NCBI RefSeq assembly: GCF_000247815.1
Contig: NC_021677.1
Span: forward strand, 61,996,571 to 62,060,570
Source of the DNA: Ficedula albicollis
Taxonomy: Eukaryota > Chordata > Aves > Passeriformes > Muscicapidae
Length of the DNA stretch: 64,000 nt
Reading direction: 5' to 3'
Shown here: in pieces, positions 11,801 to 23,028 of the stretch
Position numbering within the stretch: the stretch's first letter is position 1
Layout of the letters: each line of letters begins with the position of its first letter
Notes under the pieces: model-generated
The model's input: the letters and a program-made list of their open reading frames with translations, nothing else
What the model was told of the DNA's origin: nothing
Database searches by the model: none
Translations under genes and position numbers: made by a program

Positions 11801-14800
11801 CAGTTTAGGAAGGTGCAGATGCTCCCAAATCACAGCTCAGATGTGAATTCCTGCTGCAAAGGCACAGGGAGCCAGTGCTCACATTGGTCAGGAACTGGGC
11901 TGTGTCCAGGAAGGAGCCCAGAGATCCCATTCAGCCACAGGCAAAGCTCATGTCCTGATTAGAGACTTTGAAGGAATTTGGGAGGAGGCACAGACACATC
12001 CAGAGTGATCCCACCTGTACTTGTGGGATCACTGCCCAGGTGTGGAGGCTCAGTCTCTCCTCTCCCACAAGGAGCCTTCCCTGTGAGCAGTGAAGGATCA
12101 CTCATCTCCTCCCAGGCATCTTTTATCCTGGTGGGATTCCTTGGCTCCTGCTTCCAAGGCAGCAATGGCACACGAGCTTCAGGAATCAGGCTGCTGCCAA
12201 CGGGATTTCCAGAGACTGAGGCAGAAATGGCACACGAGCTTCAGCAATCAGGCTGCTGCCAACGGGATTTCCAGAGACATTCCAGGATCTGAGGCTTCTC
12301 TGAGCCACTGCAGTGGTTCCAAGCATTTCAAAGGACATTGGACAGCTTCAGTGATTCTCTTCCAAGAGCCACTTCCACTGCCTGGCTCCTCTTCCCAAGG
12401 CTGAGGGAGGATGAGCTCAACTTCGTGGGGAATGAGATGTGACTCCTCAGCAGAGGGAGGTATCCAGCCTCAGGAATGTTCTCTGGCCCACAGAACTGCA
12501 GGAGTGTGGCACAATCCACTCTGAGCCCTAAAACTCTTCTCAGTTACAGGAAACTGGGTCTTGGAAAGGTCACATGGTGACTCCAAAAGAGAAATATCCC
12601 TGAGTCCTCCCTTGTTTGCCTGTGGGTGACATTCAGGCACTTTGGGAGTGCCATGGAATCACTGAATCACTGAGGCTGGAAAAGCCCTCCAAGGTCAGCA
12701 AGCCCAACCATTAATCCAGCACCACCACATTCACCACTAAACCATGCCCTGAAGTGCCACATCCATGAGTTTTTTGAACACTTCCAGGGATGGAGACTCC
12801 ACCACTGCCCTGAGCAGCCTGTCCCAACTCCTCACCACCCTTTCAGTGAAGAATTTTTTTCCTAACATCCTGTTAAGATCTAAATATTCCCTGGCACGAC
12901 TTGAGGCAGTTTCCTCTTGTCTTTTCAAAACAGGCATTGGTGACATCCAGCTGGGAAACTCCTGGTTCAGCACCCATTCCAGCAGCAGAGAAATCCACTG
13001 AGGAATCTGCACTCCTGCTAGAACCTCAGCCTCTGAACAGCTCTGCAGAACCCCTGGCTTGTATTCCAGCTGGGAATGTTGTGTTTTCAGCTGAGAACAG
13101 CCCCTCAGCTGAGCAGGGAAGTGCCCCTGGCTCACAGGAAGATTTTGGGCAGTTCACTCTTCCTAAACCCTCCCCTGCAGCCCCAGGGATTAAGGCACAC
13201 AAAGCTGAGTCAGGGTTAAGAGTGCAACAGCAATTTGAGCCTCATGCTTGGCTCACTGCCATGGAAAGCAAAGGGAGACCACAGCTCCAGCCTTACACTT
13301 TTATTAGCCCCTGGATAGTTATTCCTATAACTTCAGGAAGGGAACAGACACCACTGCTTTGGTGGGTTTGGTTATTAAGGCTGATAAGTTATCTGAAGGT
13401 TGCTTTTCCTTCCCAGGGACTGGGTCAGGAGGTGGCACCAGCAGAGTGCACAGGGTGTCTCTGGGTTCTTATCCTTGAGATGAGCTCTGAGCCTCTGCAC
13501 AGGGCTCTGCTGCTCTCAGAGCCCAAGGACAGCTCAGGCTGAGGGTTCTGCTGGGAGAAATCCAACACACAGAGCTCAGGAGCAATCCTGTTCTTCAGAA
13601 AAACAGGGAAAATAGAGCCCTGTGCTTCAGCAGGTGCATTAGGCCAAGCTGTGAGCAGCAACCCTTGCAAACTGAACAGTTCCTTCAAACCAGAGCTGAG
13701 CCCAGCTCCAGAAGCATGAAAACAGGGAACAGAGGTCTCAGCAGGACTAGGAGCATTTACTCCAGAACAAGTCTTTCACAGCAGTCTGGAATACTCAGGT
13801 GCTTTCCAGAGCCATGGACCCCTTGAGCACTCCACACCAGCCAGAAGGTGAGGCTGAAATGAGCCACAGACCCCAAAGCCCTCTGTGATGCCAGAGGCTT
13901 TTGGGTTTGTGAGGAGTGGATTTATCCCATAGAAGTGATTTCACATCACACCTAGACAGTCCCTAAGGTGTGTTCCAGAGACACACTCACCCTTAGAAGG
14001 TGCACTGGAGGTGTCACAGCTGCTAAGGGAAGATAAGTGACACATCCCAGACTCAGATGAATCCAAGCACCACTCCCAGTACCTGCACAAGGCAGGATCT
14101 TCACCCTAACAGTGAGACACTTGTGATGGACCAAAACCAGGCTGGTCTCAGCAGATCTGAAAGATCCAGGAACTTGTTGTTGTCCACTGGACTCAAATTC
14201 TTTTTTGTTTCATAAATACAAATGAATTTGGGCTCTGCATGTACAGGACACAACCACGCCCTGCCCCAACACAGCATCCCCTCAGATCAGACACATCCCT
14301 CCTCTCACCACAGGAGATAATGGGAGGACAGCACAGACTATTTTGGGATCACACCTTGTACCAAGTGTGCAAACCCCACTTCAACCCACAGAGGAGAAGC
14401 TGGAAGCACCCATGAGGATCTCTCACCATCCTCATATTAACATGGAGATCATTCCACACCACCCTGAGCACAGGCTGCAGTTTTGCATGTTCCCTGCTTT
14501 CCTAGAATAGCTGGTCCCCAGCAGGGCCACCTGTTCATCTGGGAAACATGGGAATCATCAGCTATGGGATGGAGCAGTCTGGGGTTTCAGTGATCCCTCA
14601 CCAGCTGTCCCTCTGAGGCACAGGGCACTGCCAGGTGTCTGCTACACAGGGAAGGTGAAAGAGGAAAAGGAAGGATGGAGATTTTTCCAGTTTTCCAGCT
14701 GAGAAGGCAGGAAGATCCAGGACAGTAAAGACAAACATCTCCCAGGCTGGATGCTCTCTCCATGCCTGTCTCCAGGGCAATCAGAGCAGGAAGGGATTGC

Positions 14801-17800
14801 AGGGCTGATGTCATCTCCTCAGATGGAGCACTCAGAGAAACCCAGGCAGGTGAAGAGCTCTGGCCACACCATCAGCCCCACCAGGCCAGCATTCCTTACT
14901 CATCCCTGTGCTGCTGCTGATCCCCAGGACAACCAGGGGTGCCAAGGGCTCAGGAAGGTCTTGAAGATCAAGATTGTTGTGGCTGCATTTCAGAGAATCA
15001 TTCTGGACAGAGAAGATCTCCAAGGCCATCAGGTTCAAGCTCGATTCCCACCTTGTCACAAGCCCAGAGCACTGAGTGCCACATGCAGGGGTTCCTTGGA
15101 CACCTCCAGGGATGGGGACTCCAAACCTCCCTGGGCAGCTGCTTCCAATGCCTGACAATCCTTTCTATGGAGAAATTTCCCCTAAAATCCAATTTAAACC
15201 TCCCCTGGCACAGCTTGAGGCCATTTCTTCCTGTCCTTGTTCCCTGGGAGCACAGCCTGATTCCCCCCCTCACTGACCCTCCTGTCAGGGAGTTGTGCAG
15301 AGCCACAAGGTCCCTCCTGAGCCTCCTTTTCTCCAGGCTAAACATCCTGAGCTGCCTCCAGGTGTTTCCATTTCCGTGTACCATGCTCCTGACAAAAACC
15401 TGGGGAAAAGCAGAAGTGGCAGACACTTGGGAAAGGTGGCATTATTCAAACAGCTGGCAACACAGGAGCAAAGGAGCATCCTAGGTTGGGTATCAGAGCT
15501 ATTGTGGCAAGATTGGGAGTGGATCTGAGGAATTCTGACCTGATGGACTGTGGGCTCCAGACTCCCAGGAAAGGATTCCTTCTGGTACAAGCTGAAGTAG
15601 AAAGGAAGAGATGCTCCAAAGAAAGAGCTAAAGGGATGTTTCAGGTGGAAAAAGTATCCCGAGGGAGCCTACAAGAGAGCTGGAGAGGAATGAAAGGACA
15701 CAGGGAATGGCTTCCCACTGCCAGAGAGCAGGGTTAGATGGGATATTGGGAATTCCTGGCTATGAGGGTGGGCAGGCCCTGGCACAGGGTGCCCAGAGCA
15801 GCTGTGGATGCCCCTGAATCCCTGGCAGTGGCCAAGGCCAGGCTGGAGCATCCTGGGACAGCAGAAGATGTCCCTGCCCATGGCAGGGGGTGGAATAGGA
15901 TGAGCTTTAAGGTCCCTTCCAACCCAAACCATTCTGGGACTCCATGAAAAAGAAATGCTCATCCCACTCTCATTCTGTCAGGTCTCTGCATCCCCTCAGC
16001 AATCTCAGGGGCCAAGATGGGATAGGAAGAGGACAGGGGGAACACCAGGCAGTGCAGCAAATTTGAATTTCAGCCCAAAACCAGCCTGGAGTGTTAAGTA
16101 ACACCAGTTCCCCATGGGGATCTGTTTCCTGGAGCTTCTTCCTCAGCACCATTCCATCCTCAGCCTCTACACAGCCTGAGGAGCTCTGTAAATCAAGCAA
16201 GATCAGCTCAAATAACAGCACAGGCCATTTTCTTCCCCAGATGCCATTTCTCCAGCATCTCCACAAAGGAGGCTCTGTGCACAGGGACAATGAGCCAGGC
16301 CCTCAGCACAGCAGCAGCCCATGCTCTCATCAGAGGGCATCTCAGAGCAGGATGCAGCAGAAGCTCAGAGTCCTTCCACAGGCTGCTGCCAAGTGGCCCT
16401 TAAAAACTGGGATTCTGCTGGAGTCACACCAGTAAACACACCAGTCACCTCTAGATCATGGGAGCCAGAAAAGGTCCAGAGTTTTTCCATTTTTTTCTCC
16501 AAACCTCTGGAGCTTCACCACTGAGATGTCCCAAAAACCCCACGGAGTGATGGACACCCCTCCTGGTTGTTCCAGGAAAGTGTTCCCTGGAGCTGAGCGA
16601 GCAGACTCATTTTCATAAGTCACTTTATCCTTTCCCACTCCAGATTCAGAGCTCTTATTTCCTCAGACAGGATTTCCCTTGGCTCTAGGTCTTCAAGGAG
16701 AAAGAAGTGGGATACATGCAGAGTTCACTGACAAACAGATACCGTGGGAGGAGGAGAAGCTTGGGAATCTATTTGGATTTACTTTAATAGGACCTTTAAA
16801 CAAGCCTGCAGAGAGGCAAATCTGCTGTCAAATCCAGTGACCTAGAGGAAAACAGAAATCCAGCCACTCTGTGGAGCAGAGCACAGAATCCCTGCCTTTC
16901 AAGGGACACAAACCCCTCCTGGCTGGAGCAACTGGGAGGTCAGGCTGCCTTAAGCAGACAAGATGGATTTGTGCTCTCTATGCACCATTTGTTATTCCAT
17001 CAACAACCTCTCCAACAGTTTTTGCAACAGGCAGCTCACCCCCAAAGCCTCCAGGTGTCATTTTGGGGGGAAAAAAAACCAAAACAGAGGAACAACCCCA
17101 CTGCTCCAAGGATCATGTGAGCCTCGGTGTCCTGGGGAAAATGAAATCATAACTCCCGTGGGTGACACATCAGAGTGATTTTGCTGTGTGCTAGCGATTC
17201 CTTTGTGAGGCTGGGGAACAGCTGAGAGCTGCAGAGCAAAGAATCCCAACAACAACAACAAAGCTGGAAGGAAAAAGTGGTGACTTGGTTCATAAATAGG
17301 CAGCGAACCGGGAGGCAGGCGAGCAGAGGGCTGCTCACGAGAAACTGGAGCAGAAACAAAATCTTCAGGAGGAGGATGGGGAGGGGAGAGCCAGGGCTTT
17401 AGGAGATAAAGGCAAGTGGAAGGACTAAAGAAAGGAGGCTAAAAACCACGGCACGAGTGATGGGAAACCCAGAAAAGCAGGGACACAGCTCGGTGACAAT
17501 AACAAGCGGCTCTGCACTGTCCCAGCAGCGATGCTGGTGCTGGGAAGGGGCCCCCCCCGGGCTGCCCCGGCTTGTTTTGTGAGGGATCTCGGGGTTTTTT
17601 TGTCTGACAAGCTGCGGAACAACAAGCCCGGCTCGCAGCGGAGCGATGGAGGGAAGGAGGGAGCGCAGCAACAATAGCAGAAGAGGCTCTGGCTGGTGAC
17701 GTAATGGTTGGCATCACTCCAGGCCAGAGCAGCCCCTGCTGCTGCCACTTTCTGGTCCTCTGTGCAGAAGGGGAATCAATTAAAAAAAGATACAAAACAG

Positions 17801-19560
17801 TCCCTCAAGTGACACCCCCCCACACAGACACCCCGCCGTGGGTCTGGGTTGCAAAGAGGAAAACCCCACCTGGGAGCACCCTGCAGCCCCCAAATCCCAA
17901 ATTCAGGGCATGTGCCTGTGACCCCCCCCCATCCACCGGGGTCTGCAGTCAGGGTAAAGCCCTGCACCCCAAACCTCTGGTGCTGGGATTTTGGGCACAC
18001 TTTTAGCTCACACCATCCCCCCTCAAAAATCCCACCCCGCCCCCCAAGCTTGGATTCAAGGCAGAATCCCTGTGTTTCTCCCCAAGCTTGGATTCAGGGC
18101 AGAATCCCCGTGTTCCTCCCCAAGCTTGGATTCAGAGCAGAATCCCTGTGCTTCTCCCTAAGCTTGGATTCAAGGCAGAATCCCTATGTTTCTCCCCAAG
18201 CTTGGATTCAGAGTAGAATCCCTGTGTTTCTCCCCAAGCTTGGATTCAGGGCAGAATCCCCGTGTTCCTCCCCAAGCTTGGATTCAGAGCAGAATCCCTG
18301 TGCTTCTCCCTAAGCTTGGATTCAAGGCAGAATCCCTATGTTTCTCCCCAAGCTTGGATTCAGAGTAGAATCCCTGTGTTTCTCCCCAAGCTTGGATTCA
18401 GGGCAGAATCCCCGTGTTCCTCCCCAAGCTTGGATTCAGAGCAGAATCCCTGTGCTTCTCCCTAAGCTTGGATTCAAGGCAGAATCCCTATGTTTCTCCC
18501 CAAGCTTGGATTCAGAGTAGAATCCCTGTGTTTCTCCCCAAGCTTGGATTCAGGGCAGAATCCCCGTGTTCCTCCCCAAGCTTGGATTCAGAGCAGAATC
18601 CCTGTGCTTCTCCCTAAGCTTGGATTCAAGGCAGAATCCCTATGTTTCTCCCCAAGCTTGGATTCAGAGTAGAATCCCTGTGTTTCTCCCCAAGCTTGGA
18701 TTCAGGGCAGAATCCCCGTGTTCCTCCCCAAGCTTGGATTCAGAGCAGAATCCCTGTGCTTCTCCCTAAGCTTGGATTCAAGGCAGAATCCCTATGTTTC
18801 TCCCCAAGCTTGGATTCAGAGTAGAATCCCTGTGTTTCTCCCCAAGCTTGGATTCAGAGCAGAATCCCCGTGCTTCTCCCCAAGCCTGGATTCAGAGCAG
18901 AATCCCTGTGTTTCTCCCCAAGCCTGGATTCAGGGCACAACCCTGCATCCCCCCAGCTTATCCCAAAGTCTGTAGCGAGGAACGGATTCAGGGCACAATC
19001 CCTGTGCCTCCTTCCAGCCGGGATTCAGGGCACAGCCCTGTCCCAAAGCCTCCACCGAGGGCAGAGCCCGGCATCGCCTCCCTCCCTCACCTGCACCCTC
19101 ACATCCCCATCCAGGCTCCAAGTTTGGAGAGGTGGCTGAAGAGGAGCTTCCAGCCCCGCTGTCCCGCAGGGTGGAAGTCTGGGCAAGGGAATTTTGGAGG
19201 GGTTTTGCCCAAAAGGGCAAAACTTACCTCAGCGAAATAGAGGTTGAGGAGGCAGAGGCTGGAGAAGAGGAGGCAGCCGGGCAGGCAGTAGAGGAGCCAG
19301 TGGGCGAAGGGCTGCTGGAGGCGGAGGGCCTGCAGGGAATTCTGCAGGTAGAAGGAGAACAGGGTGGTCCTGAGGGCTGCCCAGAGCAGGCAGAGGAAGA
19401 GGCAGAGCGTGTGGTAACTCAGCCGCCGCTCGCGGTAGTAGAGCAGCAGCCAGAGCTGCAGGTAGGCGAAGAGGAAGAGCGCGGCGTAGAGCGCCGTGTG
19501 GAGCACGGTGAGCCCCAGCTCCACGGCGTAGGGCACGGCCGCCCCCTCAGCGAGGGCCAT
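5716..19560 (-). CDS. GPR137C: GPR137C, integral membrane protein (7 coding exons, 381 aa)
   Basis: Member of the GPR137 family of seven-segment membrane proteins; GPR137 and GPR137B are lysosomal and linked to Rag/mTORC1 signalling (family knowledge). Coding exons on the minus strand: 19228-19560, 11373-11416, 10411-10639, 7868-8017, 7250-7372, 7043-7158, 5716-5866. Joined phases agree at every junction and give 381 residues. TM1 is near residues 12-33, TM2 48-68, TM3 86-108, and TM4 and TM5 lie in exon 3. Exons 4 and 5 supply the last two hydrophobic segments. Family-typical motifs include [35 protein letters not shown]-like [31 protein letters not shown] and the tail APLL..NHH. Human GPR137C is longer (429 aa from memory), mainly at the N terminus. 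The upstream frame stays open into the poly-G tract, so the true start could lie in missing sequence. Assignment to C over A or B rests on synteny with TXNDC16 and ERO1A and on the exon motifs. Confidence 0.92.
5851..5931. repeat. 41-bp tandem duplication over the GPR137C exon 7 acceptor
   Basis: CTGAGGGGTGGCCAAGCTGC and the following bases occur at 5851 and again at 5892. On the minus strand each copy holds a pyrimidine tract, CTCCTGCAG and the first exon codons, so two equivalent 3' splice sites lie 41 bases apart. Confidence 0.93.
5932..6149. repeat. 109-bp tandem duplication in GPR137C intron 6
   Basis: Copies start at 5932 and 6041 with GGCATGGAC or GGCATAGAC followed by TTTTTTAGGGATGAATGA. 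They differ at a few positions. Its right part is related to a third block at 6789-6932. Confidence 0.93.
6265..6383 (+). mobile_element. CR1 3' end
   Basis: Contains GGTGTCCCTGCCCATGGCAG, then GATGATCTTTAAGGTCCCTT and CCAAACCATTCC, the usual avian CR1 3' terminus. Confidence 0.85.
6386..6575. repeat. 95-bp tandem duplication
   Basis: Copies at 6386-6480 and 6481-6575 beginning GTGACAGAG and containing GGATGTCCCCACGTTTTGCT; nearly identical. Confidence 0.95.
6789..6932. repeat. Dispersed copy of the 6105-6230 block
   Basis: Shares TTTGAAGGTAA..TATCTCCAAGGAACT, then AAGGAGAAGAGCACCAGG and CTGAACTGCTCACTACACCT with the earlier block. It has small insertions, so it is older than the tandem copies. 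Confidence 0.85.
7043..7158 (-). CDS. GPR137C: GPR137C coding exon 6
   Basis: Starts after CTTGGCAG and ends at GTAAGG. Reads [20 protein letters not shown], then [18 protein letters not shown]. The tyrosine- and aspartate-rich tail motif is characteristic of the family. Confidence 0.92.
7250..7372 (-). CDS. GPR137C: GPR137C coding exon 5
   Basis: 41 codons between CCCACAG and GTAGGC. Contains [19 protein letters not shown] and [11 protein letters not shown], the last hydrophobic segment and the start of the cytoplasmic tail. Confidence 0.92.
7868..8017 (-). CDS. GPR137C: GPR137C coding exon 4
   Basis: 50 codons between TCCTAG and GTGAGTG, reading [20 protein letters not shown], then [15 protein letters not shown] and [12 protein letters not shown]. 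Phase 0 at both ends. Confidence 0.92.
8541..8818 (+). mobile_element. CR1 fragment in GPR137C intron 3
   Basis: Plus-oriented CR1 with GGCAGGGATGGATGGGATAC, CCCTGGCACAGGGTGCCCAG and the degenerate terminus AAGATCTCTTCCAACTCAAG. Confidence 0.85.
9727..9850. repeat. 62-bp tandem duplication in GPR137C intron 3
   Basis: CCTCAGCTTCAACAGGCAAT and CCTCAGCTCCAACAAGCAAT start copies at 9727 and 9789. Each ends TGAATGCTTCCAGGCA. Confidence 0.93.
10411..10639 (-). CDS. GPR137C: GPR137C coding exon 3
   Basis: Begins after CTCTGCAG and ends at GTGGGTAAA. Encodes TM4 ([16 protein letters not shown]), the loop [15 protein letters not shown]5 ([15 protein letters not shown]) and [12 protein letters not shown]. 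Confidence 0.93.
10731..10850. repeat. Three 40-bp tandem units just upstream of GPR137C exon 3
   Basis: CTCAGGCATTCCAGCAAGTT recurs at about 10734 and 10774. A diverged third unit (CTCAGGCACTCCAGCCAACT) starts near 10814. Confidence 0.9.
11373..11416 (-). CDS. GPR137C: GPR137C coding exon 2 (44 bp)
   Basis: Short exon flanked by CTCCAG and GTAAGTG. It reads [14 protein letters not shown] plus two bases, matching the VxxKVxCA-E segment after TM3 in the family. Confidence 0.9.
12164..12287. repeat. 62-bp tandem duplication in GPR137C intron 1
   Basis: AATGGCACACGAGCTTCAG starts copies at 12164 and 12226. Both continue AATCAGGCTGCTGCCAACGG. Confidence 0.93.
12645..12925 (-). mobile_element. 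CR1 fragment
   Basis: Reverse-oriented CR1: GGCTGGAAAAGCCCTCCAAG, then CTTCCAGGGATGGAGACTCC and AACATCCTGTTAAGATCTAA. Confidence 0.85.
14990..15400 (-). mobile_element. CR1 fragment, longer
   Basis: Reverse-oriented CR1 extending to TCCCTCCTGAGCCTCCTTTT and CTCCAGGCTAAACATCCTGA, which lie further from the 3' end than in most copies here. Confidence 0.88.
15665..15943 (+). mobile_element. CR1 fragment
   Basis: Plus-oriented CR1 ending TTTAAGGTCCCTTCCAACCC and AAACCATTCTGGGACTCCAT. Confidence 0.9.
17240..17720. promoter_or_regulatory. Candidate regulatory block in GPR137C intron 1
   Basis: A unique segment with local CpG content (GCGGAGCGATGG, AGCGCAGCAACAATAGC) ending in TGACGTAA at 17697-17704, a bZIP (CREB/ATF-type) half-consensus. 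Neither repeat nor coding. The regulatory role is inference only. Confidence 0.3.
18045..18956. repeat. 38-bp minisatellite with 152-bp higher-order unit
   Basis: Starts of CAAGCTTGGATTCA recur every 38 bases from 18045 to 18919. From 18083 to 18842 four unit variants (GGGCAG..CCCGTGTTC, GAGCAG..GTGCTTC, AAGGCAG..TATGTTTC, GAGTAG..GTGTTTC) repeat in fixed order five times. Degenerate units continue to about 19050. The repeated 60-67-residue open frames are consequences of this periodicity. Confidence 0.97.
19228..19560 (-). CDS. GPR137C: GPR137C coding exon 1
   Basis: 111 codons from ATG ([19 protein letters not shown]) to LNLYFAE, ending at a GTAAGTT donor in phase 0. Encodes three hydrophobic segments. 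The ATG is the only start between the poly-G tract and the conserved region in this frame. The context CCCATGG has G at +4 but C at -3. Confidence 0.9.
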
Positions 19561-19698
19561 GGGGCAGCGGGAGGCAGCGACCCCCTCCCTGCCTTCCCTC
19601 AGCCCCGGCTGGACACCCCCATGCAACAAAGGGGAGCCCCCCCCTCTTCTTTTCCCCTTCTCCTCCTCCGCCTCCTCCCGCCCGCCCGGCTGCACCGC

Positions 19699-20731
<1,033 letters not shown>

Positions 20732-20954
20732 ATCCTTCCCTGAGAGGCGGCGAGGGGTGAGAGAGAGGGATGGGAAGGATGAGAGAGGGGAGCGCTGAGG
20801 GGAGCGCTGAGGGAGGAGGAGCCGGGTGGATCTGGGCATCCCCACAGGCAGAGTCGGGGTGCGGGAACATCCCCGCTGCAGGCTGGGGCTGTGGTGCTGT
20901 GGCGATGTCCGGCTGCTTCTCCAAGGCCGTGGTTGCAAGCTGGGGATGTGAGGG

Positions 20955-21353
20955 TGTCCGGGTGTCATTCCCGGACCCGCTGGGGCTGTGAGGGTGTCCG
21001 GGTGTCGCTGCCAGACCCCGCTGCGGCTGTGGGGATGTGGCGATGTCCGAGTGTCGTTCCTGGTCCCTCCGGGGCTGTGGGGATGCCTGAGTGTCGCTCA
21101 CGGACCGTCTGGGGATGTGGTGATGTCCGGGTGTCGCTGACAGACCCCGCCGCGGCTGTGGGGGTGTCCGGGTGTCATTCCCGGACCCTCTGGGGCTGTG
21201 GGGCTGTCCGGGTGTCATTTCGGGTCCCTCTGAGCCTGTGGGATGCCCGAATTGTCGCTCCCGGTCTCTCTGGGGCTGTGGGATGCCCGAATGTCGCTCC
21301 CGGTCCCTGTGGGGCTGTGGGATGCCCGAATGTCGCTCACGGACCGTGTGTTC
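20955..21353. repeat. GC-rich minisatellite of about 40 bp, roughly 10 units
   Basis: Degenerate units around GGGCTGTGGGGATGTCCGGG and TGTCGCTCCCGGTCCCTCTG recur with spacing near 40 bases. It lies within the divergent promoter region. Confidence 0.85.
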
Positions 21354-21714
21354 CACGCAGGTCGCCATCCCTGTGCATGCACGGACAGCTCAGGGACCCG
21401 CACCGCCCTGCGAGCTCTCGGCTCCGGCTCAGAGATCGCTTCCCGTGGCTGCTTGGGGCATTCCGGCTTTTCCAGCGAGCAGTGGGGACATCGGGATGCT
21501 GTCCCAGCAGCGCGGAGGAGGGAGGAGGACATCGGCCTGAACGCTGGGGACACCGGGTAGGTGACAGCCCTGAGCTTGGTCAGTGATGTGCATCCAGGGA
21601 ATTCGGGGGGCTGTTCCCAAGGACAGGCTGAGTGGGGCAGCAGCAGCAGCAGTGGGTGATGCTGAGTGGTGCAATTCAGCAGGTGGTGATTCCAGCATGT
21701 GTGATGCTGTCAGG

Positions 21715-21855
21715 GAAGTGGTGGATTTATCATCCTTGGAAGTGTTCACAAGCAATGTGCATGTGGCACTTGGGGACATGGTGGGCTTGGCAGTGCTGGG
21801 GGAATGGTTGGACTCGTTGGTCTTAGGGTTTTTTTCCAACCGGTGTGATTCCATG
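21715..21855 (+). mobile_element. CR1 3' end
   Basis: TGTGGCACTTGGGGACATGG, then GGCAGTGCTGGGGGAATGGT and TTTTCCAACCGGTGTGATTC, another common CR1 terminus. Confidence 0.85.
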
Positions 21856-22123
21856 CTGCAGGCTGGCTGCTGTGCGTGAGAATTAAAGCCCTCATCTCCT
21901 GGTGTGGGGAGAGGGAAAGGCTGCAGCCTGTCCCTCCTGCAGCCTTGGATAGCAAGTGAGACCTGGCTGCTGGGAAGTTGGACCTGGAAGTGAAAATGGA
22001 AGTGAAACTCTTCTGGAAGTGGCAGGATTAAAAATCCGGGCAAAGCAGAAACTGGGATGCACTTGGATCCTTCCCCATGTTTCAAGATGCTCCCACAACT
22101 GCTCCTGTAGGCAGTAGGCTGCC

Positions 22124-22683
22124 CCTGTAGGCAGTAGGGAGATGGTGTGAGTGCCAAGGGTCAGTGGTTATTTCAGTCCCATAATTGCAGGCTCATCCCA
22201 AAGCTCTGGAGAAGCATCTCATGGTTATTCCAGCTCCAAATGCTGAGGAATTGTAGTTCTACCACCCTACTCAAATAAGTTGTGTCCAAGAACTTGCCTT
22301 TGGAAAATCTGAAAGGAGTTGGGTTGAGCTCTGTGCCAGCAAATTGGGTAATGATAATGAACTTGTGGTAATTACCATGAATTTGTGATGATTAACTTGT
22401 ACTGCTCCTGTAGGCAGTAGGGAGATGGTGTGAGTGCAAAGGGCCAGTGGTTATTTCAGTCCCATAACTGCAGGCTCATCCCAAAGCTCTGGAGAAGCAT
22501 CTCATGGTTATTCCAGCTCCAAATGCTGAGGAATTGTAGTTCTACCACCCTACTCAAATAAGTTGTGTCCAAGAACTTGCCTTTGGAAAATCTGAAAGGA
22601 GTTGGGTTGAGCTCTGTGCCAGCAAATTGGGTAATGATAATGAACTTGTGGTAATTACCATGAATTTGTGATGATTAACTTGT
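22124..22683. repeat. 283-bp tandem duplication in TXNDC16 5' intron
   Basis: CCTGTAGGCAGTAGGGAGAT begins copies at 22124 and 22407. Both run to GATGATTAACTTGT with only about three mismatches seen. Confidence 0.95.
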
Positions 22684-22764
22684 TGGCTGTGTAGGAAAAG
22701 TCTGGAGCAGGGAAGGGAAGTGTGTAGTGAAATATATGAAAAGTTAATACAATTCCAGGCAAGG

Positions 22765-23028
22765 AGTCATAGGTTGGATTGGAAGGGACCTTAAAACTCA
22801 TCCAGTTCCACTCCTGCCATGTCAGGGACACCTTCCACTGTCCCAGGCTGCTCCAAGCCCTGTCCAACCTGGCCTGGAACAATTCCAGGGATCCAGGGGT
22901 TGCCACCACCCTCACAGCCAAGAATTCCTTCCTATTATCCCATCTAACCCTGCCCTCTGGCAGTGATCCTTGGGGAATGGTTGGACTCAATAATCTTAGA
23001 GAGCTTTTCCAACCTTTAGGATTGTGTC
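22765..23028. mobile_element. Two CR1 fragments joined in opposite orientation
   Basis: 22765-22975 is reverse-oriented CR1 (GGATTGGAAGGGACCTTAAA to CCCTGCCCTCTGGCAGTG). It abuts 22976-23028, a plus-oriented 3' end (GGGGAATGGTTGGACTCAAT, TTTTCCAACC). Confidence 0.8.

Larger units (their letters stand above)
11417..19227 (-). other. GPR137C intron 1 (7.8 kb)
   Basis: Holds CR1 fragments, the 62-bp duplication, a GC-moderate block near 17240-17720 and the 38-bp minisatellite near its 5' end. No extra coding exon is needed by phase or supported by homology. Confidence 0.75.

Noticed and set aside
18186..19240. Repeated 60-148-residue open frames with [13 protein letters not shown] motifs
   Set aside because: Produced by the 38-bp minisatellite, which cycles through three frames; no start context or homology.
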